Shown here: piece after piece, positions 25,069 through 32,962 of the stretch
How positions within the stretch are numbered: the stretch's first letter is position 1
Layout of the letters: the number at the start of each line of letters is the position of its first letter
Assembly (NCBI RefSeq): GCF_006874425.1
Contig: NZ_VIJZ01000012.1
Location: 62,001 to 126,000, forward strand
Source of the DNA: Paenibacillus ottowii
GTDB taxonomy: Bacteria > Bacillota > Bacilli > Paenibacillales > Paenibacillaceae
Length of the DNA: 64,000 nucleotides
Direction of reading: 5' to 3'
Program-made: the position numbers and the translations under genes
Notes under the pieces: generated by a model
Seen by the model: only the letters and a program-made list of their open reading frames with translations
What the model was told of the DNA's origin: nothing
Databases searched by the model: none

Positions 25069-25794
25069 ATGAACATAAATGATTCTATTCAAATGACTGA
25101 CAATACAGTGAGCATCCACAACTTTGAGGAATTACAGGCGGTCCTGAAGCGCTACTGTCTGTCACTTACGAAATCAAATTGGGATGCGGAAGAACTGGCT
25201 CAGGACACTTGGGTAAAAGCATTAGGAAAGTTAAATAAATTCGAGCATACCAATCCCAAAGCGCTTTTGCTGCGGATTGCTAAAAATACCTGGATTGATG
25301 ATATGCGAAGAAAAGCAGTCTTCACTCGGATATTGAACAAGGAAGAAGTGAAAGTAACTGCGCCGGATCATGGATATTTTGAAATTGAAATCGCGTTACA
25401 GTCTTTAATAAAACATCTATCTCCACTTCAGAGGACTGTTTTTTTGCTGCGAGATGTGTTTGGATATTCGATTAATGAGACATCTGACATACTGGGCACA
25501 ACAGAGGGAGCGGTAAAAGTTGCACTTCATCGGGCACGAAAATCGCTAGGAGCCGTTCAGGAGGAATTTCTAAAAGGAGACTTATCCTTACCGGAAAGTG
25601 AAAAATCGAAAACTTTTCTAAGAGCGTTGACGGCTGCATATCAGATGGGAGATATTGCAACATTAGTTATGCTCTCTTATCAGGATGTGGTAGAGCCAGA
25701 CGTGATGATTGGTATCGTCAATAATAAGCTGCTCTGGAGTCATACTCCTGTAAAACAAACGGATTCCCACACCGTAAATATGGTGGCGGCGTAG
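25069..25794 (+). CDS. ECF-type RNA polymerase sigma factor with C-terminal extension
   Basis: The 241-residue protein has region 2 (ELAQDTWVKALGKLNKFEH, LLRIAKNTWIDDMRRK) and region 4 (HLSPLQRTVFLLRDVFGYSINETSDILGTTEGAVKVALHRARK). About 75 residues follow (TFLRALTAAYQMGDIATLVMLSYQDVVEPDVMIG), resembling the start of an NTF2/SnoaL-like domain as in sigma factors that carry their own regulatory domain. No anti-sigma gene follows. GGAGGAG precedes the ATG. Divergence from clpP suggests that proteolysis may be part of its regulation or its regulon. Confidence 0.85.
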   Translation: MNINDSIQMTDNTVSIHNFEELQAVLKRYCLSLTKSNWDAEELAQDTWVKALGKLNKFEHTNPKALLLRIAKNTWIDDMRRKAVFTRILNKEEVKVTAPDHGYFEIEIALQSLIKHLSPLQRTVFLLRDVFGYSINETSDILGTTEGAVKVALHRARKSLGAVQEEFLKGDLSLPESEKSKTFLRALTAAYQMGDIATLVMLSYQDVVEPDVMIGIVNNKLLWSHTPVKQTDSHTVNMVAA

Positions 25795-25853
25795 TTTGTT
25801 TTTTTGACCCGGAAGATAACTTACAATAGGCTGTTTTAAGCGAGGGTAAAGTA

Positions 25854-26522
25854 ATGATAAAGCAAAAAGTGAAAATAGAAGGTATTCCGGCAATTTTGTG
25901 GGGCAGTGAATCGGATAAGATATTTATAGTTATCCACGGTAATATGTCACACAAGGCGGATGATGTGACCGTTATATTTGCAGAAGAAGCAACAGCACAG
26001 GGGTATCAAGTCATCAGTTTTGATTTGCCTGAACATGGTGAGCGCAAAGAAGAAGCGTATGTCTGTAAAGTTCAAAATTGTGTTTATGACGACATTAGTA
26101 TTTTCGCTTGCAGCATGGGTGCCTACTTTAGTTTGCTTGCTTATAATCATTTCCCACTTAGACAATGCCTGTTTCTTTCTCCAGTGCTAGATATGGAGAG
26201 AATAATCAAAAATATGATGACATGGTTTGGTGTAACTGAGGATAGATTAAAAGTTGAAAAAGAGATATCTACCCCCATTGGGCGAACACTTTATTGGGAT
26301 TACTACTGCTATGTCAAATCACATCCAATTGATATTTGGAATAAGCCAACTGCCATTCTTTATGGTTCTGCAGATGACTTGTGCGAATATGATGTCATAT
26401 CTACGTTTGCAAGTCGATTTCATTGCCAGCTAAAAGTGATGGAACATGGACAGCATTATTTTCACACCACGGAGCAATTGCAGTTTTATAGGCAGTGCTT
26501 GAAAGAACATGTAACCGCATAA
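25854..26522 (+). CDS. Alpha/beta hydrolase, possibly with internal deletion
   Basis: A 222-residue hydrolase with FIVIHGNMSHKADD (oxyanion), FDLPEHGER, nucleophile elbow FACSMGAYFS, acid region LYGSADDLCE and His in EHGQHYFHT. The stretch between VQNCVYD and ISIFACSMG looks about 15 residues shorter than I expect for this subfamily, so a small in-frame deletion is possible. The gene follows the sigma factor by 59 nt in the same direction. GAGGGT precedes the ATG. Confidence 0.78.
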   Translation: MIKQKVKIEGIPAILWGSESDKIFIVIHGNMSHKADDVTVIFAEEATAQGYQVISFDLPEHGERKEEAYVCKVQNCVYDDISIFACSMGAYFSLLAYNHFPLRQCLFLSPVLDMERIIKNMMTWFGVTEDRLKVEKEISTPIGRTLYWDYYCYVKSHPIDIWNKPTAILYGSADDLCEYDVISTFASRFHCQLKVMEHGQHYFHTTEQLQFYRQCLKEHVTA

Positions 26523-26529
26523 TAAGCAT

Positions 26530-26569
26530 AATGGGAAGTAAGGAGTTGATCTCCCTGCTTCCCATTTTA
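26530..26569 (+). terminator. Intrinsic terminator
   Basis: ATGGGAAGTAAGGAG pairs with CTCCCTGCTTCCCAT, followed by TTTT. Confidence 0.75.
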
Positions 26570-26624
26570 ACTGGTGAAAAAACAGTGGAGGAGATGCCTG
26601 TTCGTGAGTTGCTTCAACCGACTT

Positions 26625-27164
26625 CTATTGATAACGACGCAGGAAGCCATCAACTAATTTGGCATTGGTCATCTGAATTACGGACTGATTTTCCAATTCC
26701 TCGGCCATATCATCATCCGTCATGGACACGAAAAAGGTGATATCTTCCTTGGATTGACCGAATTGAGTAAAAAGTACATCGTCGGTTCCTATAACTACTT
26801 TGGCCATTATTTTTATCATTTCATCTTTATAGTCCAACACATTGTCAGTTGCATACAGAAATTTGCTAATATGATTAAGGTGTGTTGTATCGCCATATTG
26901 ATATTCGCTTAATCCCCATCTGTAATAAATTTCATCTTCCTTGCTGTTGCACAGGTCTTGGGCTTTCATGTTTGTAATATGTCTAACCAGTGATTCCTCT
27001 GTATTAACAGCTAGAAACAAAGTGACAAAATCGCTGTCTGTGCCAAACGCGCATGCGTAAACCTTCTCATCCTTCACTTCTTCCAGTATGCTTTTAAGAT
27101 CATCCAGAAATCCTGTTCTAAATCTTTCCTCAAATTCATTCAGAAAATTGCTCATCTGATTCAT
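26625..27164 (-). CDS. DUF4303-like protein
   Basis: The 179-residue protein has VYACAFGTDSDFVTLFLAVNTEE near residue 35 and a later YRWGLSEYQY segment, matching the DUF4303 pattern as recalled. This family is often found in polymorphic-toxin immunity loci, yet no toxin is nearby. It is acidic, cytoplasmic and has no signal peptide. No strong ribosome site is visible before ATG 27164. Its role is unknown. Confidence 0.65.
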   Translation of the reverse strand: MNQMSNFLNEFEERFRTGFLDDLKSILEEVKDEKVYACAFGTDSDFVTLFLAVNTEESLVRHITNMKAQDLCNSKEDEIYYRWGLSEYQYGDTTHLNHISKFLYATDNVLDYKDEMIKIMAKVVIGTDDVLFTQFGQSKEDITFFVSMTDDDMAEELENQSVIQMTNAKLVDGFLRRYQ

Positions 27165-27293
27165 ATACTCCTTTGTGAGTTTTATGTTTAATTATATTTT
27201 ACATCATTAGCTCGGCTCGGTTTTAGAAATTCTTACAATAGGTTTGAAAAGGTTGCTATTTATAGTGTTATATTGTTTACTGAGGTGTTTGTT

Positions 27294-27407
27294 ATGGATG
27301 GTAAAAAATTTGTTCTTTTGCTTTTACTTTTTTGCTTGTTGGGCATTGTAGGGCTAGTTGCTTTAATTTTCGGTTTTATGTGGTTAGCATTCTTGGATAG
27401 TGTATAA
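27294..27407 (+). CDS. 37-residue single-helix membrane protein
   Basis: ATG at 27294 follows GAGGTG by six bases and opens a frame of 37 residues: MDGKKF, then a long hydrophobic helix rich in Leu, Ile, Val, Phe and Gly, ending WLAFLDSV before TAA. A basic N-terminus and acidic C-terminus give a clear membrane topology. Short hydrophobic peptides of this sort include type I toxins and small regulators of membrane proteins; nothing here decides which. Confidence 0.5.
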   Translation: MDGKKFVLLLLLFCLLGIVGLVALIFGFMWLAFLDSV

Positions 27408-27564
27408 AATCAGCTACCTATCAGCCCAAATGCTAATCGCTTACTATTGGTCGATATTATTTGCTGGTCCCAGGTGAATAGAAGTTATGCTATACTTGCG
27501 AGGTAAAAGGGGGTGCCTACTGATGGAGAATCTGTTAGGATTGTCTGTGACTTCTTACACTCAT

Positions 27565-27654
27565 GCAAAGCCAGTTATTGGAAAAGCGTTACTTTGTGTG
27601 GGGCGAAATATTTTTTAACGCTGAACAAGCTTTTTTTTATCTTACTGGCTTTGC
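27565..27654 (+). other. Nested-hairpin segment, possible structured RNA
   Basis: GCAAAGCCAGT (27565-27575) pairs perfectly with ACTGGCTTTGC (27644-27654), and inside it AGCGTT (27585-27590) pairs with AACGCT (27617-27622). A run of eight T lies on the 3' side of the inner stem. The element ends about 40 nt before the next gene. It could be a leader or small RNA. A 31-codon frame from ATG 27522 overlaps it but is not convincing. Confidence 0.4.
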
Positions 27655-27692
27655 ACCTTATTTTAAACAATCAGAATAAGGGGCGAGTATAA

Positions 27693-27962
27693 TTGAGATA
27701 TACGAATGCTACAAAAGTTTTACCCCAAAAACTAATAGCGGAAATCCAAAAATATGTTCAGGGAGAGACTCTGTACATCCCAAAGCCAAAAACTGAATAT
27801 ATGGATTGGGGCAGTTTGAGTGGGGGGAGAAGGCTACTCGAACAGCGAAATGCCGCAATCAGAAGTGCTTTTCAAAATAGCAGTAGTATCGAGCAATTAG
27901 CCAAGGAGTTTTTCCTCTCTACCGAAACCATTAAGAAAATTGTTTATTCACATAAAAAGTAG
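27693..27962 (+). CDS. CD3324-family small HTH protein
   Basis: An 89-residue protein beginning RYTNATKVLPQKLIAEIQKYVQGETLYIPK, with R(N)AAIRSAFQNSSSIEQLAKEFFLSTETIKKIV at the end, which is the CD3324 pattern: a C-terminal helix-turn-helix. It probably binds DNA. TTG 27693 is the start, with AAGGGG upstream. A perfect terminator follows. Confidence 0.8.
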   Translation: MRYTNATKVLPQKLIAEIQKYVQGETLYIPKPKTEYMDWGSLSGGRRLLEQRNAAIRSAFQNSSSIEQLAKEFFLSTETIKKIVYSHKK

Positions 27963-27977
27963 GATGGCGTGCTAGGA

Positions 27978-28022
27978 CGTGACCGGATGATGGCGATGTA
28001 ACCAATCCGGTCACGTCTTTTT
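27978..28022 (+). terminator. Intrinsic terminator
   Basis: CGTGACCGGAT (27978-27988) and ATCCGGTCACG (28005-28015) form a perfect stem before TCTTTTTG. Confidence 0.88.
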
Positions 28023-28245
28023 GTTTGATAAAAGATTTGATTCCACCGTCAATTTTCTCATGAACGTTTTTATGCCAAAAATGATTCTAAATCGTTGTTT
28101 TCATTTATAAAGTTTATTTTAATCTTTAAAATATGAATATAAACGATAGCAACAATGAATTTGGATGGGGACCATTTCTGAATAATGAAAGAATATATGT
28201 ATGGATAAATGGTCTTTGAAACAAGAAAGTGAGGAAACGATTACT

Positions 28246-29235
28246 ATGGGGGAACAAAAAAGTAGAAGCAGACATCTGATTGATCCCGAAATTATCAGTG
28301 CAGTAGATTTAATACCAATAACTGATCTTACCGAATCTACACTAATGGAATCACGTAAAAGTCAATCTCAAATGATGCAGCAAATAGATGTAACACAGAT
28401 GTTCCCAGTTACATTAGAAAAAAGGGTTGTGCCCAGTTATTTTAGTGGTCCAGATATTCAAATCGATATCATTAAGCCCAAACAATCACAGCATCATAAG
28501 ATGCCCCTATATTACTCGATACACGGAGGCGGAATGGTCTTAGGAAGTCCAGTCGTGGATCGTCCTGCGAATGCAGCTCTTGCTGTACAGCATGGTTTCT
28601 GTTGTGTATCTGTTTATTATCGCCTAGCCCCAGAGCATGTACAGCCGAGTCAGTTACAGGATTGTTATTCAGGTCTAAAATGGTGCATTGAACATGCGGA
28701 AGAGTTAGGGATAGATATTCAAAAGGTTGCTGTAGGAGGCAGCAGTGCTGGTGGCGGTTTGGCGGCTGGCTTAGCCTTGTATATTCGTGATCAGAAAGAA
28801 TTCGAAATCCATCATCTAAGATTAATGAGGCCCATGCTAGATGATCGCACAAGTATCGCACCAGAGCATCCATACGCAGGAGAGTTTATATGGACAAAAC
28901 AAAGTAATTATTTTGGCTGGAAGTCTGTATTAGGGAATGAACCAGGTCAGGAGGAGGTAAGTGAGTATTATGTGCCGGCCCGTGCTAAATCATTGGTCGG
29001 GTTACCACCGACTTATATAAATATAGGCACCGTTGATTTATTCATTGATGAAGCCTTGCTTTTTGCAAAACAACTAGTCTTTGATGGTGTCTTAGTGGAA
29101 TTACATGTGTATCCCGGATACCATCATATGTCTCCCGCGTTTCCGGATGCGCATTTTTCAAAAGAAGGGGCCAGAACAAGTGAATACGCCTTACTGAAAG
29201 CTCTGAAGATAGTAGATACAGTTTCTAATGAGTAA
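28246..29235 (+). CDS. Alpha/beta hydrolase, HSL-type esterase
   Basis: A 329-residue esterase of the hormone-sensitive-lipase group: oxyanion HGGG in YYSIHGGGMVLGSP, YYRLAPEH, nucleophile Ser in GGSSAGGGLAAG, acid Asp in IGTVDLFIDEA and catalytic His in VYPGYHHMSP. Members hydrolyse short-chain esters in the cytoplasm. ATG 28246 gives the usual family start; ATG 28201 in the same frame adds 15 residues, and neither has a strong ribosome site. It stands alone, directly before an insertion element. Confidence 0.87.
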   Translation: MGEQKSRSRHLIDPEIISAVDLIPITDLTESTLMESRKSQSQMMQQIDVTQMFPVTLEKRVVPSYFSGPDIQIDIIKPKQSQHHKMPLYYSIHGGGMVLGSPVVDRPANAALAVQHGFCCVSVYYRLAPEHVQPSQLQDCYSGLKWCIEHAEELGIDIQKVAVGGSSAGGGLAAGLALYIRDQKEFEIHHLRLMRPMLDDRTSIAPEHPYAGEFIWTKQSNYFGWKSVLGNEPGQEEVSEYYVPARAKSLVGLPPTYINIGTVDLFIDEALLFAKQLVFDGVLVELHVYPGYHHMSPAFPDAHFSKEGARTSEYALLKALKIVDTVSNE

Positions 29236-29327
29236 CATGCTAAAAGCTAATAAGCTACGATTGTAGTAAATAAAGAGCGCTGTTGGAGAATAGTCAAGAC
29301 CCCATTTTGTAGACATTGAAAAAGACC

Positions 29328-30212
29328 CTAGGCGGCAAACTGGCGTCGGTACTCTACCGGTGTCAGTTTTTTTAGTTTTCGTTGTGGCCGTTTTCGGTTA
29401 TAAAAACGAATATATTTCTCGATTTTGCTTTGTGCTTCGGTAACTGTTCGGATATGATAAGGGTAGAGCCCTTCCGTTTTGAGATGCGAGAAGAAACTCT
29501 CCATCGAGGCATTGTCATAACAATTTCCTCGACGAGACATGCTGATTTGGGCGCCAACCATGGGTAGCATGTCCTGGTAAGCGTGAGACGTGTACTGGAA
29601 TCCCTGATCGCTGTGAACGATCAGTCCGGTCACGTCTTTCTGCTTAGCAAACGCTTTGCTGAATGTGCGGAGCACGAGTTCATTGTCGTTGCGTTCGCCG
29701 ATTTCGTAAGCCACGATCTCGTTATTAAACAGATCCTTAATTGCCGATAGATATACCCAGCGCTCTCCAACACGATACTGGGTAATGTCAGTTACCCATT
29801 TCTGATTAGGCTTTTCCGCAGTGAAATTCCGTTTCAGGCGGTTCTCTGCTACACGCTGAGCAGGGGCATACGAGCTTATGAAGCCTCGTTTGCGACGAAT
29901 TCGGGATTGAATACCGAGCGTTTGCATTAGACGAAGCACCTTCTTGTGGTTCATCCAAATCCCATGATCTTGCCAAAGGAACAACTGAAGCTGCCGATAG
30001 CCATATTTCCCTTCATATCGCTGATAAATTTGAAGCACCTGTTTCTTCGCCTTTGCATCGCGATCTTTTCGTTTACGTTTTAAATAGGCGTAATACCCAC
30101 TTCGGGACACACCAAACACGTGAGAGAGTTTCTGAATATCTCCGTATGTGGCTACCTTTTCCATGATCTGATATCTCTCTTGTTTGCTTCCTCCTTCCAG
30201 GCTACTAAGCAC
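29328..30212 (-). CDS. IS3-family transposase OrfB (DDE catalytic part)
   Basis: The 294-codon frame has the rve integrase fold with catalytic acids in WVTDITQY, IVHSDQGFQY and NASMESFFSHLKTEG, plus the family ending RPQRKLKKLTPVEYR. It overlaps orfA by 61 bases in the -1 frame. A functional transposase is expected as an OrfAB fusion made by frameshifting at the A AAA AAG site (30212-30218). Confidence 0.9.
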   Translation of the reverse strand: MLSSLEGGSKQERYQIMEKVATYGDIQKLSHVFGVSRSGYYAYLKRKRKDRDAKAKKQVLQIYQRYEGKYGYRQLQLFLWQDHGIWMNHKKVLRLMQTLGIQSRIRRKRGFISSYAPAQRVAENRLKRNFTAEKPNQKWVTDITQYRVGERWVYLSAIKDLFNNEIVAYEIGERNDNELVLRTFSKAFAKQKDVTGLIVHSDQGFQYTSHAYQDMLPMVGAQISMSRRGNCYDNASMESFFSHLKTEGLYPYHIRTVTEAQSKIEKYIRFYNRKRPQRKLKKLTPVEYRRQFAA

Positions 30213-30469
30213 TTTTTTAGCAACTCATTCTCCCGTTTCAGGTTTTGCACATACCGACCCTGACTCACATATTGCTTCCGACGTCCCCGTCCATCTAATA
30301 GTCCATACTCTCCCTGCTCTCTATATTTCCTCATCCACTTTTTCACACGATCTGCATCCTGAATCTCCAAGTGCTCCGTGATTCGGCGATATGTCCATTT
30401 CTCTTCGACGTGAAGGCGAATCGCCTCTTTTTTCAGCCTAATTGAATAGGTCTTAAACTTTTGTCCCAT
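30152..30469 (-). CDS. IS3-family OrfA (HTH protein)
   Basis: A 105-residue protein with a helix-turn-helix (YSIRLKKEAIRLHVEE, WTYRRITEHLEI) and a C-terminal leucine-zipper-like helix (KRENELLKKCLVAWKEE). It binds the IS ends and is fused to OrfB when ribosomes slip -1 on CTAAAAAAG, where LLKK continues as VLSSLEGG. The slippery heptamer A AAA AAG lies in the correct zero frame at 30212-30218. Confidence 0.87.
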   Translation of the reverse strand: MGQKFKTYSIRLKKEAIRLHVEEKWTYRRITEHLEIQDADRVKKWMRKYREQGEYGLLDGRGRRKQYVSQGRYVQNLKRENELLKKCLVAWKEEANKRDIRSWKR

Positions 30470-30637
30470 AAAAATACACCCCCTAGAATTTCATCGGCTA
30501 AACCCGGGGGTTTTTCCAATGTCTATTCTAAGGGGTGCACTTCAAATACCCATCAGTGCTTTCTATTCAGTCCCCAAATGAACTTGGACAGTACACCCCT
30601 TATTCCGATAGAATGAAATCAATCGGAGGGGACGACA

Positions 30638-31341
30638 ATGGAAAGAAAACGGTATGATCTGAATTTCAAGAAGATGGTAGTAAGCAAAGGGTCAGCTGGT
30701 GATCAACAAGAAGAAAGTCTACCGGCTGTGCAAGCAGATACGTGTCTTGCGTCCGCAGCGGAAGCTCAGGGTCAAGCATCCGAAGAGACTCGCGAATAAT
30801 CGAACCATCACCGGCTCCAATCAACTATGGGAAACGGATATTAAATATGGCTGGATTGCAGGTGAGCAGCGCTTCTTCTTTCTCCTGAGCATCATCGACG
30901 TGTTTGATCGATCTATCGTCACCTACCACTTGGGCCTGTCCTGCTAAGCCAAGGATCTGGTTCAAATTACGCAGGAGACGCTGATAAAGCGCCAGCTATT
31001 TGACAGGGCGAAGAGACCCGTCATCCGATCAGACAATGGACCACAGTTTATCAGCCATCGATTTACGGAGGCCTGTGAGTAGTTTGAACTCATCCATGAA
31101 CGTATTCCGCCCAAGACACCCAATAAGAATGCGCATATCGAGTCGTTCCACGCCATCTTGGAATCGGAGTTATCAGCGGCACGAATTTGAAAGCTATCCC
31201 CATGCGTATGAAGTTGTTACTGGCTTTATCCACAACTATAATCATGATCGGCTACATGGCAGCATCTATGATATGTCGCCTTACGAGTATATGACTGCAA
31301 TTAAGCAGGGTACGGTGGAAGCGAAGCTAATCAAGGTGTAG
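30638..31341 (+). pseudogene. Decayed IS3-family transposase
   Basis: ATG 30638 follows CGGAGGGG and starts MERKRYDLNFKKMVV, an OrfA beginning, but the frame jumps into an OrfB-like middle (INKKKVYRLCKQIRVLRPQRK, then NQLWETDIKYGWIAG), meaning most of orfA and the start of orfB are deleted. Stops follow at about 30943 and 31079, and a frame change joins to QFISHRFTEACE, NAHIESFHAILESELS and a C-terminal NYNHDRLHGSIYDMSPYEY. The DDE residues can still be seen. The copy is inactive. TTGGACAGTACACCCC at about 30583-30598 may be its left end. Confidence 0.85.
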
Positions 31342-31708
31342 CGGGTAGCACCAGCATAAATGGAGAAAATGCGAGCATTTCTATGATTTTGAAGTGATGC
31401 GCTATATAACGATTTTAGTATGGAACTTTCTGACAGTTTATTTCTCTGCGCATTTATTCCGCTTACTTCGACATGTGATTAATTATATATTAATAAACGT
31501 AAGATGTTGTACCACCAGTATTTAATGGTACTGGTCAAGCCTTAATGGAGATGTAACGACACAAGGTAAAGTCTCTTGGACAACTAAAGGAATAAAGGCG
31601 GCACTTAAGTCACAGGCAAGCAAAATTGATAATGTTGTTCTCGCTAGAGCAATCGGAGCTATATTCCTTTAATAACTGTGATTAAAAATGACGAGTGACG
31701 GAGGAAAA
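31342..31708 (+). other. IS flank with orphan 48-codon gene tail
   Basis: 31526-31672 is an open tail without a start (WYWSSLNGDVTTQGKVSWTT, then KGIKAALKSQASKIDNVVLA) ending at TAA. It resembles the C-terminus of a small secreted or bacteriocin-like protein whose 5' part was lost to the IS events. The rest of the gap holds nothing I recognise. Confidence 0.4.
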
Positions 31709-31957
31709 GTGAAAAGAAAGTGGTATTTAAGGCCGATGGTTATAATTTTAATGATCATCATAACCCCACCGATAGGCTACTTGAATGTTTTTTTCAATAG
31801 GAGAAATTTTGAACCATCTGAACGCTTAGGCTATTTGGCAATAGCCACAGTATTCGCTGCCCTATGGTTAACAAAATTTTTACCGAATCCATGGCGAATT
31901 CCCGCTATAATAGTTGTCGCATTTATCGGCATGTTCATATTTGGAAAAAGTGGGTAA
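31709..31957 (+). CDS. Small membrane protein (82 aa)
   Basis: GTG 31709 is preceded by GGAGG; ATG 31688 in frame lacks a good site. The product has a basic N-terminus (KRKWYLRP) and three hydrophobic stretches (MVIILMIIITPPIGYL, LGYLAIATVFAALWL, IPAIIVVAFIGMFIFG). No family was recognised. It follows the orphan tail at 31526-31672 by about 40 nt, so the pair could be a broken bacteriocin-and-immunity or toxin-associated unit; that is conjecture. Confidence 0.55.
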   Translation: MKRKWYLRPMVIILMIIITPPIGYLNVFFNRRNFEPSERLGYLAIATVFAALWLTKFLPNPWRIPAIIVVAFIGMFIFGKSG

Positions 31958-32013
31958 GCGAGTAAGAGAAATCACTGCAAATCTAAATTGGTCAGGAGAG
32001 ATTTTTAATGTTA

Positions 32014-32226
32014 TCACTTCATGGAACCTTTTCGGCGGTATTCTCTATATATTTCCGTTAGTCCCAAGACTTCTTCTATCTTGAGGTTATTACGAAGGTG
32101 ATTCAGAGTTTCGGCGATGTACAACGCTACCACTAATTGCTTTTGTTCTTCGGTTTGTGGTCTTTCCTCTTGTAATTTATCCTGTACATTCCTACGATGT
32201 ATTTCCATAAATTTTTCTAACTCCAT
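32014..32226 (-). CDS. Uncharacterised 70-residue helical protein
   Basis: Charged, entirely helical small protein (EKFMEIHRRNVQDKLQEERPQ, LNHLRNNLKIEEVLGLTEIYREYRRK). AAGGGGTG lies before the ATG, so it is probably expressed. No family recognised; no signal peptide. Confidence 0.5.
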   Translation of the reverse strand: MELEKFMEIHRRNVQDKLQEERPQTEEQKQLVVALYIAETLNHLRNNLKIEEVLGLTEIYREYRRKGSMK

Positions 32227-32307
32227 GATATCTTACACCCCTTATTTAACAATTTACTGATCAGCTTAAACTCATCAAGCATTGTCCGATTGTACACCTT
32301 ATTGTAA

Positions 32308-32505
32308 ACCGCCTTACTTGGGGTACGCTACCTGGGACTAAGGGATGATCTACCAGCTAAACAATCCGATCTGGAAGTTCAAGTTGGATTTAAGCCGAAT
32401 AGGGTTGTTATTTTGAAGGATAAAGGACAGCCAGAGATTGCAGAGAAAGCTCCTTATATCCATGATTGCGACCTTGTCGATGGTAAACCAGCCGTATATA
32501 TGTGA
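32308..32505 (+). pseudogene. Gene tail of 65 codons without a start
   Basis: An open plus-strand frame from 32308 reads RYLGLRDDLPAKQSDLEVQV, then FKPNRVVILKDKGQPEIAEK and ends GKPAVYM before TGA. No start codon with ribosome site precedes it, and the composition looks coding. It appears to be the remaining 3' end of a lost gene, consistent with IS-driven rearrangement in this region. Parent family not identified. Confidence 0.45.
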
Positions 32506-32746
32506 GCATTTTGCCTGTCAGGCACCTATCACTTGTATCGGCGATCTTAGGAGTTTGCTGAATAGAATGGAATAAAGCAAATTTAATCCCCTGGGTGGGC
32601 AACATATGGTGATTTTCGATAAATGACCCTATGTGTGCCGACTTCAAGGGGATTATTTTATGTAAAGAGGTAGGTATAGTGTATTGAAACTAACATTTTC
32701 TTAATATCTACATTGCATTTTTCTTAATAATTTTTAGGTATATTAT

Positions 32747-32962
32747 ATCAAAGAACCGGTTCCGTTCAGCCTTTCGGTATTCAAAAATAAGTACATATAC
32801 CTATTCAGCTAGCGTGTTTATATCTTTTTATATCGAAGCATTTAAGCAAGGAATTGTGAAATAACGAGAAATAAAAACTGTCGGGAGACTGTCATCCTCG
32901 GTAAGACGAAGCGGTTCACCGTAGGTTACGAAATTCAGGCGATGAAATGGAGATGTTTAGTA
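32747..32962 (+). promoter_or_regulatory. Long leader before the chemoreceptor gene
   Basis: A TATATT/TATTAT box at 32739-32746 would start a leader of about 210 nt. It contains the palindrome GAACCGGTTC (32753-32762) and, near the gene, possible alternative pairings: CGGT/ACCG in AAGCGGTTCACCG and CCTCGG with CCGTAGG. I could not match it to a known riboswitch; the c-di-GMP type was considered and not found. Confidence 0.35.

Larger units (their letters stand above)
29297..30539 (-). mobile_element. IS3-family insertion sequence, apparently intact
   Basis: The element carries overlapping orfA and orfB. Imperfect terminal repeats are visible: ACCCC-N6-TAGACATTG at 29299-29318, and the same reading on the reverse strand from 30536 to 30517, each followed by an A run and C-rich bases. 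No clear target duplication could be read at the ends, so the exact borders are uncertain by a few bases. Insertion lies between the esterase and a decayed IS. Confidence 0.82.

Noticed and set aside
26531..26640. Frame starting MGSKELISLLPILTG after the hydrolase gene, at first thought a gene remnant
   Set aside because: Its first half is the terminator hairpin of the hydrolase gene, and the rest runs into the opposite DUF4303 gene; no ribosome site.
27522..27618. 31-codon frame MENLLGLSVTSYTHAK
   Set aside because: GGGGGTG precedes it, but it overlaps the nested hairpin and has no features of a peptide gene; the structured element explains the region better.
32408..32647. Leftward 79-codon frame
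   Set aside because: It overlaps the coding-like tail at 32308-32505 on the other strand, has no ribosome site and shows no recognisable family.
32747..32962. Cyclic di-GMP riboswitch before the chemoreceptor
   Set aside because: The conserved core (GGCAAACC and ACGCAAAGC elements) is absent.
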